Assembly (NCBI RefSeq): GCF_022631375.1
Contig: NZ_JALBGC010000001.1
Coordinates: 310,001 to 374,000 of the forward strand
Source of the DNA: Hymenobacter cyanobacteriorum
Lineage (GTDB): Bacteria; Bacteroidota; Bacteroidia; Cytophagales; Hymenobacteraceae
Reading direction: 5' to 3'
Length of the DNA: 64,000 nt
Positions within the stretch are counted from its first letter, which is position 1. Each line of letters opens with the position of its first letter. Below, piece after piece: positions 41,916 to 50,703 of the stretch. The notes under the pieces are model-generated. The model searched no databases. It was not told where the DNA came from and saw only the letters and a list, made by a program, of their open reading frames with translations. A program made the position numbers and the translations under genes.

Positions 41916-43310
41916 CTACAGGTGAATCACCTCGCCGTAGGCAGCAGCAGCAGCTTCCATAATGGCTTCCGACATGGTGGGGTGCGGGTGCACGGCCTTG
42001 ATGATTTCGTGGCCGGTGGTTTCGAGCTTGCGAGCCACCACTACTTCGGCAATCATCTCGGTCACGTTCATGCCAATCATGTGGGCGCCGAGCCACTCGC
42101 CGTATTTCTTGTCGAAGATGACTTTCACGAAGCCGTCCTTGGCGCCGGCGGCGCTGGCTTTGCCCGAGGCCGAGAACGGGAATTTGCCCACCAGCACGTC
42201 GTAGCCTTTGGCTTTGGCTTCGGCTTCGGTGTAGCCCACGCTGGCAATTTCGGGCGAGGCGTAGGTGCAGCCGGGGATGTTCTGGTAGTTGAGCGGTTCG
42301 GGGTGATGGCCGGCAATTTTCTCCACGCAGATGATGCCTTCGGCCGAGGCCACGTGGGCCAGCGCGGGGCCGGGCACGATGTCGCCGATGGCGTAGATGC
42401 CGGGCACGTTGGTCTGGTAGAAATCGTCGACCAGCACGCGGCCGCGCTCTACTTTAATGCCCAGCTCTTCGAGGCCGATATTCTCCAGGTTGGTGGTCAC
42501 GCCCACGGCGCTCAGCACCACGTCGCAGTCAATCTGCTGCTCACCTTTGGCGGTTTTGATGGTCACTTTGCAGCCTTCACCAGCGGTATCCACCTTGGTT
42601 ACTTCGGCGCTGGTGAGCACGTTTACGCCGATTTTACGGAACGACTTCTCCATCTGGCGCGACACTTCCTCGTCCTCCACCGGCACGATGCGGGGCAGGA
42701 ACTCCACCACCGTCACCTCCGAACCCATGGTGCGGTAGAAGTAGGCAAACTCAACGCCGATGGCGCCCGAGCCCACTACCACGAGGCGCTTGGGCAGCTG
42801 CTCCATGCTCATGGCCTTGCGGTAGCCAATGATTTTTTTGTTGTCGACGGGCATGGTGGGCAGCTCGCGCGAGCGGGCCCCGGTGGCCAGAATGATGGAT
42901 TTGGCCTCTACGGTTTCCTTGCTGCCGTCGGCCTTGGTCACCTCCACTTTGCCGGGAGCCAACAGCTTGCCGGTGCCCATGATGGTTTCAATCTTGTTCT
43001 TTTTGAACAGGAAGTTGATGCCCTTGCTCATGCCATCAGCCACGCTGCGGCTGCGGCCGATAACGGCGCCGAAGTCGTAGCCCACGCCTTCGGCTTTCAG
43101 CCCGTAGTCGGCGGCATGGTTGAGGTATTCGAACACCTGCGCGCTTTTGAGCAGGGCTTTGGTAGGGATGCAGCCCCAGTTGAGGCAGATACCGCCGAGC
43201 GACTCGCGCTCAATCACACCCACTTTCAAACCCAGTTGCGAAGCCCGGATAGCGGCCACGTACCCGCCGGGGCCACTGCCGACCACGACCAAATCAAATT
43301 GCAATGCCAT
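41916..43310 (-). CDS. lpdA: Dihydrolipoyl dehydrogenase (E3)
   Basis: 464-aa flavoprotein that reoxidises lipoamide of 2-oxoacid dehydrogenase and glycine-cleavage complexes. FAD motif 'VVVGSGPGGYVAAIRASQLG', redox disulfide 'GGICLNWGCIPTKALLKSA', NAD motif 'VVVGSGAIGVEFAYFYRTMG', the second FAD segment 'GIYAIGDIVPGPALAHVAS' and the dimer-interface His-Glu in 'AVHPHPTMSEAIMEA'. Start ATG at 43310. No E1/E2 genes are nearby, so it is encoded alone. Confidence 0.96.
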   Translation of the reverse strand: MALQFDLVVVGSGPGGYVAAIRASQLGLKVGVIERESLGGICLNWGCIPTKALLKSAQVFEYLNHAADYGLKAEGVGYDFGAVIGRSRSVADGMSKGINFLFKKNKIETIMGTGKLLAPGKVEVTKADGSKETVEAKSIILATGARSRELPTMPVDNKKIIGYRKAMSMEQLPKRLVVVGSGAIGVEFAYFYRTMGSEVTVVEFLPRIVPVEDEEVSRQMEKSFRKIGVNVLTSAEVTKVDTAGEGCKVTIKTAKGEQQIDCDVVLSAVGVTTNLENIGLEELGIKVERGRVLVDDFYQTNVPGIYAIGDIVPGPALAHVASAEGIICVEKIAGHHPEPLNYQNIPGCTYASPEIASVGYTEAEAKAKGYDVLVGKFPFSASGKASAAGAKDGFVKVIFDKKYGEWLGAHMIGMNVTEMIAEVVVARKLETTGHEIIKAVHPHPTMSEAIMEAAAAAYGEVIHL

Positions 43311-43370
43311 AAATTTTCAAAAGGAAATGGTAAAAAGAGGAACCGGCGGCCGGCTCTTTTCATTCTGGCG

Positions 43371-43378
43371 CAAAGATA
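43371..43378 (-). promoter_or_regulatory. Candidate -7 element TATCTTTG for lpdA
   Basis: The complement of 43371-43378 reads TATCTTTG, 61 bp upstream of the lpdA ATG. No clear -33 TTG. Confidence 0.5.
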
Positions 43379-43520
43379 GCCGCGCCCCGGCACCGCGCGC
43401 TATCGGTGCCCGGTTGGGCGTTAACTTGCAAGCATCATCTCGGCACAGCTATTGTTGGGCCTTTCCCGTATAAGGCCCGCCGCCGGGGCTCCCGGCCAGG
43501 CCATACCACTTCTGCACTCC

Positions 43521-44414
43521 ATGAAATCACGTTTCCGCTCGCCATTGGCAGCCCTCGGGCTGCTGGCTTTTCTCAGCAACTGCGCCACTACTGTTAAGGA
43601 AAAGGAAAAGCCGTCGAACACCAGCCAGTCGATTGAGATGCCGGCCGTCTCCGATGCCCGCCGCCCCGACTCGACCGGCGCGGCCAGCACCGCCACCGAT
43701 GCCCGCACCACTGGCGCGGCCAGCGGCATTGCCGCTACGCCAGCCACGGCCGTTGCCTCTGATGTAGCGGCAGCGAACACGCTGTCGGCCTCGGCGGCCT
43801 CGGCCGAGCGCGCCCGGGAGAAAAAGCTGACCACGGAAGAGTATCGGACCATGCTGGCCGAGGCCGAAGCCGCCGTGAAGCGCAACCCCAAGGATGGCGA
43901 GGCGCTGCTGAAACGCGCCAAAGCCAAGAGCTACCTGCGCGAATACCCCGCGGCTCAGGTTGATTACACGGCCGCTATTCGCTACCAGAAAAACAACCCC
44001 GACGCCTACTACAACCGCGGCGTCAACCACCTGATGATGAAGCAGTACAAAGCAGCCACAACGGATTTTTCCGGGGCGCTGAAGTACCGGCCCGACGATA
44101 AGGAATCCTTCTTCGGTCGGGGCGTAGCCAAGATGCAGATGTACCAGTACAAGCCTGCTGTGGCCGATTTCACCCGCGCCATCCAGCTCGATTCGGCCTA
44201 CGCCGATGCCTGGGAGTACCGGGGCATCAGCTACTCGTCGTTCGACAAACTCTCGGAAGCCCGCCGCGACCTCGAAAAAGCCACCAAGCTCAATCCCGAA
44301 GCCGCTAAAAGCATGCGCCGTTACCTGGGCAACAACGACGGCCTGGCTCCCATCAAGCCCGCGCCGGTGGCGCGCCCCGGCACTGGCTACCATCCCAAGC
44401 CCGGCGCCCACTAA
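43521..44414 (+). CDS. TPR-repeat lipoprotein
   Basis: 297 aa. The signal has a lipobox-like end 'LLAFLSNC' (Cys about 19), a long Ala/Thr/Ser-rich linker (about 20-110), then four TPR units: 'AAVKRNPKDGEALLKRAKAK', 'AIRYQKNNPDAYYNRGVNHL', 'ALKYRPDDKESFFGRGVAKM' and 'AIQLDSAYADAWEYRGISYS'. Likely an envelope scaffold; partner unknown. Start ATG at 43521; the open frame from 43452 has no signal. A family A element follows the stop by 27 bp. Confidence 0.82.
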   Translation: MKSRFRSPLAALGLLAFLSNCATTVKEKEKPSNTSQSIEMPAVSDARRPDSTGAASTATDARTTGAASGIAATPATAVASDVAAANTLSASAASAERAREKKLTTEEYRTMLAEAEAAVKRNPKDGEALLKRAKAKSYLREYPAAQVDYTAAIRYQKNNPDAYYNRGVNHLMMKQYKAATTDFSGALKYRPDDKESFFGRGVAKMQMYQYKPAVADFTRAIQLDSAYADAWEYRGISYSSFDKLSEARRDLEKATKLNPEAAKSMRRYLGNNDGLAPIKPAPVARPGTGYHPKPGAH

Positions 44415-44441
44415 GCTGTTAAACTTTGGTTGACGAATAAA

Positions 44442-44539
44442 AGAACGTCATGCTGAGCGCAGCCGAAGCATCTCTACCGCGAGAGTAAATAGTTACTTTC
44501 ACGGTAGAGATGCTTCGGCTGCGCTCAGCATGACGTTCT
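44442..44539. repeat. Dispersed inverted-repeat element, family A, copy 4
   Basis: Perfect arms of about 38 bp (from agaacgtcatgctgagcgca, closing tgcgctcagcatgacgttct), inner ctaccg/cggtag. Located between convergent genes, with T-rich sequence on the right side; a candidate bidirectional terminator. Confidence 0.92.
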
Positions 44540-44551
44540 CATTTTGTTATT

Positions 44552-45787
44552 CTACTTCCCACCAAAAAACAGCTTGAAGTAGAAGCTGGGCTTGCGCAGC
44601 CGCTCGCGCAGGTCCAAATCCATGAACATCATCGACAGGGTTTCGGCCAGCGTGGGGTTGTTCACGGCGCGGTTGGCCACGATGTTGAACAGGCTGGGGA
44701 AGTTGAGCAGGCGCTGCATCACGCGGCTCAGGCGCAGCTCCTGCCCCAGGCGGTTGTACACGGCTTTGTCGTAATTTTTGAGGAATTCGGGGCTGAAATC
44801 AGCTTTTTTCACAGCTTCGGCGGCCCAGATGGCGGCGTGGCGGCCGCTCACCATAGCATGCGAAATACCCTCGCCCGAAAACGGGTCGATGAGCGAGCCG
44901 GCGTCGCCGAGCAGAAAATAGCCCTGGCCCGACAGCGCCCGCCGCTTCGAGCCCAGCGGCAGGCCGAAGCCCTTTACGGAGCCCAGCCGCGTGGCCCCGG
45001 CGAAGCGCGGGGCCAGCGTGGGGTGCGTAGCCAGAATCTCGTCGAGGCGCTGGCGCAGGTTTACTTTTTTGTCGGCTACGGCTTTCGAGAGCATGCCTAC
45101 GCCCACGTTGGCCTGGCCGTTGGGCAGCGGAAATACCCAGAGGTAGCCCGGCAGGAAGTCCTTGATGAAGTGCAGCTCGATGAAGTTATCGGGGCTGAGG
45201 CCGGTCACGCCGTCGTAGTAGGTGCGCAGGCCGGCGCAGTGGTGGTCGGGTTCCAGCGCGTGGCCGGCCACTTTGCGGGCAAATTCGGATTGGGCGCCGT
45301 TGGCTACCAGCAGCAGGCGGCAGGTGGCGATTTCCTGGCCGGCTTTGTCGAAGAGCTGCCAGCCGGTGGGCGTGCGCTCGGTGCGGGCCACGTCCACGTT
45401 TTCGCGGAAGTCGATTTCCGGCCGCCGGCGCACTTCTTCGACCAGGAAATTATCGAAGTCGATGCGCTTGGCGACGTGGCCGGCGGTGTGGTCGGTGGCC
45501 TTATCGAACTTGGGTTTGAAGGGAATGGCGAGCTTGCGGCCGTTGGGCGCGATGAAGTCGATGCCCCAGCTGGGAATCTGGATGGGCGAGGCAGCCAGCT
45601 TGGCGTGCAGGCCGGGCTCGATGCGCTTCAACTCGTTGATGACCTTGCCGCTGAGGGCGTCGCCGCAGGTTTTGTCGCGCGGGAAGGCGGCGCGGTCCAG
45701 CAGCAGGCAGGGCTGGCCGGCGTTGGCGAGGTGCAGAGCGGCGGCGGCCCCGCCGGGGCCCGCGCCCAGAATGCAGATATCAATCAT
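44552..45787 (-). CDS. Geranylgeranyl-reductase family FAD oxidoreductase
   Basis: 411 aa. The dinucleotide motif 'ICILGAGPGGAAAALHLANA' is followed by 'PRDKTCGDALSGKVINEL', a Cys-Gly-Asp element typical of the geranylgeranyl reductase/archaeal lipid reductase branch of p-hydroxybenzoate-hydroxylase-fold proteins, and 'GYFLLGDAGSLIDPFSGEGI' near the FAD. Probably reduces double bonds in prenyl chains or oxidises a quinone precursor; the substrate is not resolved. Start ATG at 45787, divergent from fabG with an inverted repeat between. Confidence 0.87.
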   Translation of the reverse strand: MIDICILGAGPGGAAAALHLANAGQPCLLLDRAAFPRDKTCGDALSGKVINELKRIEPGLHAKLAASPIQIPSWGIDFIAPNGRKLAIPFKPKFDKATDHTAGHVAKRIDFDNFLVEEVRRRPEIDFRENVDVARTERTPTGWQLFDKAGQEIATCRLLLVANGAQSEFARKVAGHALEPDHHCAGLRTYYDGVTGLSPDNFIELHFIKDFLPGYLWVFPLPNGQANVGVGMLSKAVADKKVNLRQRLDEILATHPTLAPRFAGATRLGSVKGFGLPLGSKRRALSGQGYFLLGDAGSLIDPFSGEGISHAMVSGRHAAIWAAEAVKKADFSPEFLKNYDKAVYNRLGQELRLSRVMQRLLNFPSLFNIVANRAVNNPTLAETLSMMFMDLDLRERLRKPSFYFKLFFGGK

Positions 45788-45791
45788 TTTG

Positions 45792-45899
45792 GAGCTGTTA
45801 GCTGAAAGCTATTAGCTGTTAGCTTTCTCTAAAATCAGCCTTCTAGCCACGCCAAACAGTTATCAAAGCTAACAGCTAGCAGCTAAAAGCTAATAGCTC
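45792..45899. repeat. Inverted repeat GCTGTTAGCTATTAGC family
   Basis: gagctgttagctgaaagcta and its counterpart tagcagctaaaagctaat... form arms of about 35 bp composed of short AGCT-containing units. It fills the divergent promoter region between the flavoprotein gene and fabG; 'gctaccttcg' just to its right resembles a -7 element. Confidence 0.8.
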
Positions 45900-45919
45900 G
45901 TAATAGCTACCTTCGCCCC

Positions 45920-46669
45920 ATGACCAACACACTCACCGGAAAAGTGGCCCTCGTAACGGGCGCTTCCAAAGGAATTGGCCGCGCCATCGCGGCGCATTTT
46001 GCCCAGCTCGGCGCCGATGTCGCCTTCACGTATTTGTCGTCGGTGGAGAAGGGCCAGGCCCTCGAAACCGAACTGTCGGCCGCCGGCACCAAGGTGAAAG
46101 GCTACCGCTCCGACGCCTCCGACTACGCCCAGGCCGAACAGCTGATTACCGACGTGGTGGCCGATTTCGGCAAGCTCGATATCCTCGTCAATAACGCCGG
46201 CATCACGCAGGACGGCCTGCTGATGCGCATGAGCGAGGAGCAATGGGACAACGTCCTCAACGTCAACCTCAAGTCGGTGTTCAACCTCACCAAAGCCGCC
46301 ACCAAGCCCATGATGCGCGCCAAAGCCGGCTCCATCATCAACATGACCAGCGTGGTGGGCATCAAAGGCAACGCCGGGCAGGCCAACTACGCGGCCAGCA
46401 AGGCCGGCATCATCGGCTTCACCAAATCGGTGGCGCTGGAGCTGGGCTCGCGCAACATTCGCTGCAACGCCGTGGCCCCCGGCTTCATCGAAACCGAAAT
46501 GACCGATGCCCTCGACCCCAAGCAGGTGGACGAGTGGCGCAAGGCCATCCCGCTCAAGCGCGGCGGCCGGCCCGAGGATGTGGCGAAGGCCACCGCGTTT
46601 CTGGCGTCGGATGATTCGGCCTACATCACCGGCCAGGTGCTGCAGGTAGATGGCGGGATGCTGACGTAG
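45920..46669 (+). CDS. fabG: 3-oxoacyl-[acyl-carrier-protein] reductase
   Basis: 249-aa short-chain dehydrogenase that reduces 3-oxoacyl-ACP in fatty-acid synthesis. Rossmann 'VTGASKGIGRAIAAHFAQ', 'ILVNNAGITQDGLLMRMSEE', catalytic Ser in 'INMTSVVGIKGNAGQ', Tyr-x3-Lys in 'NYAASKAGIIGFTKS', and 'RCNAVAPGFIETEMTDAL', all standard for FabG. Start ATG at 45920. No other fab gene adjoins it. Confidence 0.93.
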   Translation: MTNTLTGKVALVTGASKGIGRAIAAHFAQLGADVAFTYLSSVEKGQALETELSAAGTKVKGYRSDASDYAQAEQLITDVVADFGKLDILVNNAGITQDGLLMRMSEEQWDNVLNVNLKSVFNLTKAATKPMMRAKAGSIINMTSVVGIKGNAGQANYAASKAGIIGFTKSVALELGSRNIRCNAVAPGFIETEMTDALDPKQVDEWRKAIPLKRGGRPEDVAKATAFLASDDSAYITGQVLQVDGGMLT

Positions 46670-46693
46670 GAATTTATACGGCTACCCAAGGTG

Positions 46694-46795
46694 GAGACGC
46701 ACTATTTTGCGACTCGTCGTTGCTGATGTTGTTAGGCGGGCACAATAAAGTTGTGACGCCGGCCCTTCAACGATGAGACGTAAAAAGTGCGTCTC
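46694..46795. repeat. Inverted repeat GAGACGCA family, copy 1
   Basis: gagacgcactattttgcga and caacgatgagacg...gtgcgtctc pair over about 28 bp with a few mismatches. Related in ends and centre to the element at 58028-58122. Confidence 0.7.
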
Positions 46796-46922
46796 TACTG
46801 CTGTTTACAGTTGCAGAATACATCCTCGGATTACGTCAAAACCAAAAGGCAGATGCTGCCAATCGGCGTGTTTTCGCAAACACCTACGCTGAGCAAAGTA
46901 GCTGTTTATGATGAAGTAAGTG

Positions 46923-47618
46923 ATGGATATATTGAGCTCAATTGGCAAGCTGCTGCTTTATCTGTTCGTAGCTGCCTTTATTGGCTGGGGACTTTTTCAT
47001 GAAGTACTCAACCGAGCGGATAGCAGAGAAGAGCGGAAGCAACAAGTGCACTTGATGAATTTGTTGGATGACAATGAATTACACGAGGGGGATTTAATTT
47101 TCCATACTTCTCAGTCAGCCCAAAGCCAAGCCATTCAACTGGCTACTCATTCGCCTTATAGCCATTGCGGAATCTTATACAAAGAGGCTGGCAGATGGCA
47201 GGTTTTCGAAGCAATACAGCCGGTTCAACTCACCCCCTTGGCGGTGTGGATTGCGCGCGGAAGTGGCGAGCATTTCGTGGTGAAGCGGTTGAAAACCGCT
47301 GGCAACTCGTTGGCTCCAAGCGAAATTACACGGCTGAAGGATGCGGGGCGGCCCATGCTGGGGCATAAGTACGACCTGTATTTTGGCTGGTCCGATGACC
47401 GGATTTATTGCTCCGAGCTCATCTGGAAGGTGTACGAGCGTGGGCTTGGCCGGCAGCTGGGGCAGCTCCAGCAGCTGCGCGATTTCGACCTGAGCAACCC
47501 CGCCGTGCAGGCCAAGCTGCGCGAGCGGTACGGCAACCGGCTGCCGCTGAACGAAACGGTGATTTCGCCGGCCAGCATCTTCAACAGTCCCGAACTGGTT
47601 ACCGTGCTCAACCGTTGA
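46923..47618 (+). CDS. YiiX/permuted NlpC/P60-type cysteine hydrolase
   Basis: 231 aa. One N-terminal membrane helix (about 8-26) is followed by a permuted papain-like domain: 'ELHEGDLIFHTSQSAQ', 'ATHSPYSHCGILYKEAG' (catalytic His) and 'SDDRIYCSELIWKVYERG' (catalytic Cys). In this permuted family the His precedes the Cys, as here. Members are predicted peptidases or acyltransferases at the membrane; the substrate is unknown. Start ATG at 46923. The first third is AT-richer than the rest. Confidence 0.82.
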   Translation: MDILSSIGKLLLYLFVAAFIGWGLFHEVLNRADSREERKQQVHLMNLLDDNELHEGDLIFHTSQSAQSQAIQLATHSPYSHCGILYKEAGRWQVFEAIQPVQLTPLAVWIARGSGEHFVVKRLKTAGNSLAPSEITRLKDAGRPMLGHKYDLYFGWSDDRIYCSELIWKVYERGLGRQLGQLQQLRDFDLSNPAVQAKLRERYGNRLPLNETVISPASIFNSPELVTVLNR

Positions 47619-47686
47619 ACCGGCGGGCGGCTGCAACTTTAGCGGCGCGGGCCGACCTTTAGGGCTGATTCAATTCGACTTTTCTT

Positions 47687-49768
47687 TTGCTGACTACCCA
47701 ATATTCTCCTTGGCTCATCCTCGTCTGCCTGCTGGTGGGCGCGGGCTACGCGGCCCTGCAATACTCGGCCAAAGCACCCTGGAGCCCGCAGCGCAACTAT
47801 GCGCTGGCGGCACTGCGCTTTGCCGTGGTAAGCTTTCTGTGCTACCTGCTGCTGGCCCCGGTCATCAAAACCACCACCACGCGCACCGAAGCCCCCACGC
47901 TGGTGCTGGCCGTCGACAACTCGCAGTCGGTGGAGTTGTTCACGCCCAAAAACGTGCTGGGGCAGGCCACCACGGGCCTCGCCAAGCTGGCCGAAACCTT
48001 GCGCGGCCGGGGCTTCACCGTCGAAACCCGCACGCTGACGTCGGTGCCCGGCCGCCCGGCCCCACTTGATTCGCTGCGCTTCTCGGCCGCCGCCACCGAC
48101 CTCGACCAGCTGCTGGCCGGCACCCGCGACGCCTACGACGGCCGCAACCTGGCGGGCGTGGTGCTTCTTTCGGATGGCCTCGTGAACCAGGGCCGCAGCC
48201 CGGTTTATTCGGAGTTCAACTTCCCGATTTACAGCGTGGCGGTGGGCGACACCATCCCCAAGAAGGACCTGCGCCTCACCGGCCTCACCTATAACCGCGT
48301 AGCGTTCAGTGGCAATAAATTCCCGATTGAGGCCGAGCTGGGCTTCGAGGGCTACGCGGGCGGCGCGGCCACCGTGGAGCTGCGCGAGGGCAGCCGCGTG
48401 CTCGACAGCCGCCGCGTGGCCCTGCCGGCCGGCCGCCGCCGCGTGCGCACCACCTTCCAGCTTACCGCGCCCGCGCCGGGCAAGCGGCGCTACGAGGTGC
48501 GCATTGTGCCCCAAGCCGGCGAGTTTACCGAGCTGAATAATGCCCGCACGGCCTTTATCGAAATCGTAAAGGGCAAGCTGCGCGTGTTGTTGGCCGGTGC
48601 GGCCCCGCACCCCGACCTTAAAGCTCTGCGCGCCGCCATTCTGGCCAACGACAATTTCGACCTGACCCTGGCCCTGCCCGGCGTGCAGCCGCTAAAGGCC
48701 GATGCCGATTTCGACGTGGCCATTCTGCACCAGCTGCCGGCGCAGGGCGGGCTGGGCCAGGAGATTCTGGCTCAGGTGAAGGCCCGCAAAACGCCTGCGT
48801 TCTACATTCTGGGGGCGCAGTCCGATTTGGTGGCCTACAACCAGCTGGGGGCGGGCCTCACCATTCAGCCGCGCGGGGCGCAGACGGATGAGGTGACGCC
48901 GGTGCCCAACCCCGGCTTTGCCCGCTTTGCTACCGATGAGGAATCGGCCCGCCGCTTTGCGCAGTACCCGCCCGCACCGGTGCCGTTTGGCGACTACCGC
49001 CTCGGGGCCGGGGCCGAAGCGGCGCTCTGGCAGCAGGTGGGCCGCGTGGCCACGCAAAAGCCGCTGCTGGTGTTCGGGGGCCCGCAAGACCGCCGGCAGG
49101 CCACGCTGCTCACGGATGGCAGCTGGCAGTGGCGCCTGAGCGAAGCCGTGGCCCACGACGACAAGCCCGAGGCCTACGACCGCCTCATCATCCGCACACT
49201 CCAGCTCCTCACCCAGAACGCCAACAAAAAGCGTCTCGACGTGTACCCTACGCAGGACGCCTTCGGCACGCGGGACGACGTGACGTTGGGCGCGGAAACC
49301 TACAACGCCGTGTTTGAGCGCCTCTACAACCAGAAAATCGAACTGGTGCTGACCGATGCCAAGCAGCAGGCCCGCCGCTTCTCGTTTGCCAACGCGGAGG
49401 ATGGCTCGCCGCTGCACCTGGGGCCGCTGCCGGCCGGGCTGTACAAGTACCAGGCTCGCGCTACGCTCGGCGGCCAGGCCCAGCAGGATGCCGGCGAGTT
49501 GCTGGTGCAGGCGCAGCCGCTGGAGGCGCTGGAATCGAAGGCTGACCACAACCTGCTGGCGCAGCTCTCGCGCCGCAGCGGCTCGCAGCTGTACTACCCG
49601 GCGCAGATGGATAAATTGGCGCAGGATATTATCAAAGCCAATTACAAGCCGGTAATTACGGCCGAAGACGACCTGAAGGATTTAATCAATCTGAAGTGGA
49701 TTTTCTTCGTGATTCTGGCCTTTTTGACGGTGGAATGGGCCGTGCGCAAGTATTCGGGCAGCGTATAG
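47687..49768 (+). CDS. VWA-like membrane protein
   Basis: 693 aa. Two N-terminal membrane helices (about 9-25 and 40-60) precede a von Willebrand A-like domain with the MIDAS-type 'LVLAVDNSQSVEL' (D-x-S-x-S) and 'GVVLLSDGLVNQG'. Then come beta-sandwich regions, a glutamine-amidotransferase-like stretch ('VAILHQLPAQGG', 'LLTDGSWQWRLSEAVAHDD') and a final helix 'WIFFVILAFLTVEWAV'. The layout matches large BatA/CarboxypepD-linked membrane proteins of unknown role in Bacteroidota. No ATG fits; TTG at 47687 is the best start. Confidence 0.75.
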   Translation: MLTTQYSPWLILVCLLVGAGYAALQYSAKAPWSPQRNYALAALRFAVVSFLCYLLLAPVIKTTTTRTEAPTLVLAVDNSQSVELFTPKNVLGQATTGLAKLAETLRGRGFTVETRTLTSVPGRPAPLDSLRFSAAATDLDQLLAGTRDAYDGRNLAGVVLLSDGLVNQGRSPVYSEFNFPIYSVAVGDTIPKKDLRLTGLTYNRVAFSGNKFPIEAELGFEGYAGGAATVELREGSRVLDSRRVALPAGRRRVRTTFQLTAPAPGKRRYEVRIVPQAGEFTELNNARTAFIEIVKGKLRVLLAGAAPHPDLKALRAAILANDNFDLTLALPGVQPLKADADFDVAILHQLPAQGGLGQEILAQVKARKTPAFYILGAQSDLVAYNQLGAGLTIQPRGAQTDEVTPVPNPGFARFATDEESARRFAQYPPAPVPFGDYRLGAGAEAALWQQVGRVATQKPLLVFGGPQDRRQATLLTDGSWQWRLSEAVAHDDKPEAYDRLIIRTLQLLTQNANKKRLDVYPTQDAFGTRDDVTLGAETYNAVFERLYNQKIELVLTDAKQQARRFSFANAEDGSPLHLGPLPAGLYKYQARATLGGQAQQDAGELLVQAQPLEALESKADHNLLAQLSRRSGSQLYYPAQMDKLAQDIIKANYKPVITAEDDLKDLINLKWIFFVILAFLTVEWAVRKYSGSV

Positions 49769-49770
49769 AA

Positions 49771-49877
49771 GAACGTCATGCAGAGCGCAGCGAAGCATCT
49801 CGCATGCTTCAACTAAATCCTATCGATTGTTTTACTATCACAAGCGAGATGCTTCGTTGCGCTCTGCATGACGGTTC
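49771..49877. repeat. Dispersed inverted-repeat element, family A, copy 5
   Basis: Arms gaacgtcatgcagagcgcag / ...gctctgcatgacggttc. The CAGAG/CTCTG variant is the same as in the 12555 copy; one arm has gcgttg for gcgctg. It starts two bases after the VWA-like protein stop. Confidence 0.9.
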
Positions 49878-49955
49878 GGTTTCACCGTTCTTTTGGCTGC
49901 ATCGTAAAGTAGAAACTCCGTCCAACCGTCCCCTCTCCTACTTTACCGAACCGTT

Positions 49956-50666
49956 ATGAAAATACGAGCCATTATCACCGGCGCTACCGGCATGGTGGGC
50001 GAGGGCGTCCTACTCGAATGCCTGGCCAACCCCAACGTGGAGCACGTGCTGGTGCTCACGCGCAAGCCCACCGGCCGCAGCCACTCCAAAATGCAGGAGC
50101 TGCTGGTGCCCGACCTGGCCAACCTGAGCGCCGTGGAAAGTCAGCTGACCGGCTACAACGCGTGTTTTTTCTGCGCGGGCATTTCCTCGGTGGGCATTTC
50201 GAAGGAAGAATACGAGCGCATCACCCACGACATGACGCTGGCCGTGGCCCAAACCCTGGTGCGCCTGAATCCGGCGATGACGTTCATCTACGTATCCGGC
50301 GCGGGCACCGACAGTGCCGAAAAGAGCGGCCAGCACTGGGCCCGCGTGAAGGGCCGCACCGAAAACGAGCTGCTGGCCCTGCCCTTCCAGGCCGCTTACA
50401 TGTTCCGGCCGGGGTTCATGAAGGCCACCGAAGGCCAGCGCAATGTTCTGAAGTGGTACGGCGCAATTGCCTGGCTCTACCCGGTAGCCCGCAAGCTGGC
50501 GCCGCAGTTCGTGAGCACGATGCAGGAAGTAGGCCGGGCCATGATTAACGCGGCCGATTTTGGCTACTCCAAACCCGTGCTCGAAGTGCGCGACATCGTG
50601 GCGCTGGCGCGGGCCCGGGCCGTTGTGGGGGGCGGCGTTCAGGCGGAAGCTGGCCCGTCTTCCTGA
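49956..50666 (+). CDS. NAD(P)-binding Rossmann protein (atypical SDR, HTATIP2-like)
   Basis: 236 aa. Starts 'IRAIITGATGMVGEGVLLEC' (GxxGxxG nucleotide-binding motif), then 'VLVLTRKPTGRSHSKMQEL' and 'TFIYVSGAGTDSAEKSG' with the SDR Ser; the usual Tyr-x3-Lys is not evident, the equivalent region being 'HWARVKGRTENELLALPF'. An extended or atypical SDR without an assigned substrate. Start ATG at 49956, preceded by a weak 'tactttac' -7. It lies 37 bp upstream of the MBL hydrolase and may be co-transcribed. Confidence 0.82.
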   Translation: MKIRAIITGATGMVGEGVLLECLANPNVEHVLVLTRKPTGRSHSKMQELLVPDLANLSAVESQLTGYNACFFCAGISSVGISKEEYERITHDMTLAVAQTLVRLNPAMTFIYVSGAGTDSAEKSGQHWARVKGRTENELLALPFQAAYMFRPGFMKATEGQRNVLKWYGAIAWLYPVARKLAPQFVSTMQEVGRAMINAADFGYSKPVLEVRDIVALARARAVVGGGVQAEAGPSS

Positions 50667-50703
50667 GCATTTCCCCAACAGCTTGCCCTCCCGTTCCTCT
50701 TTC

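Noticed and set aside
41922-43379. Long open frame (485 codons) antisense to lpdA
   Set aside because: A shadow of the opposite strand in high-GC coding DNA; its translation is Gly/His/Ala-rich without motifs, while lpdA has every family motif.
46787-47002. 71-codon frame overlapping the start of the YiiX-type gene
   Set aside because: Overlaps a repeat arm and a real gene in another frame; composition not protein-like.
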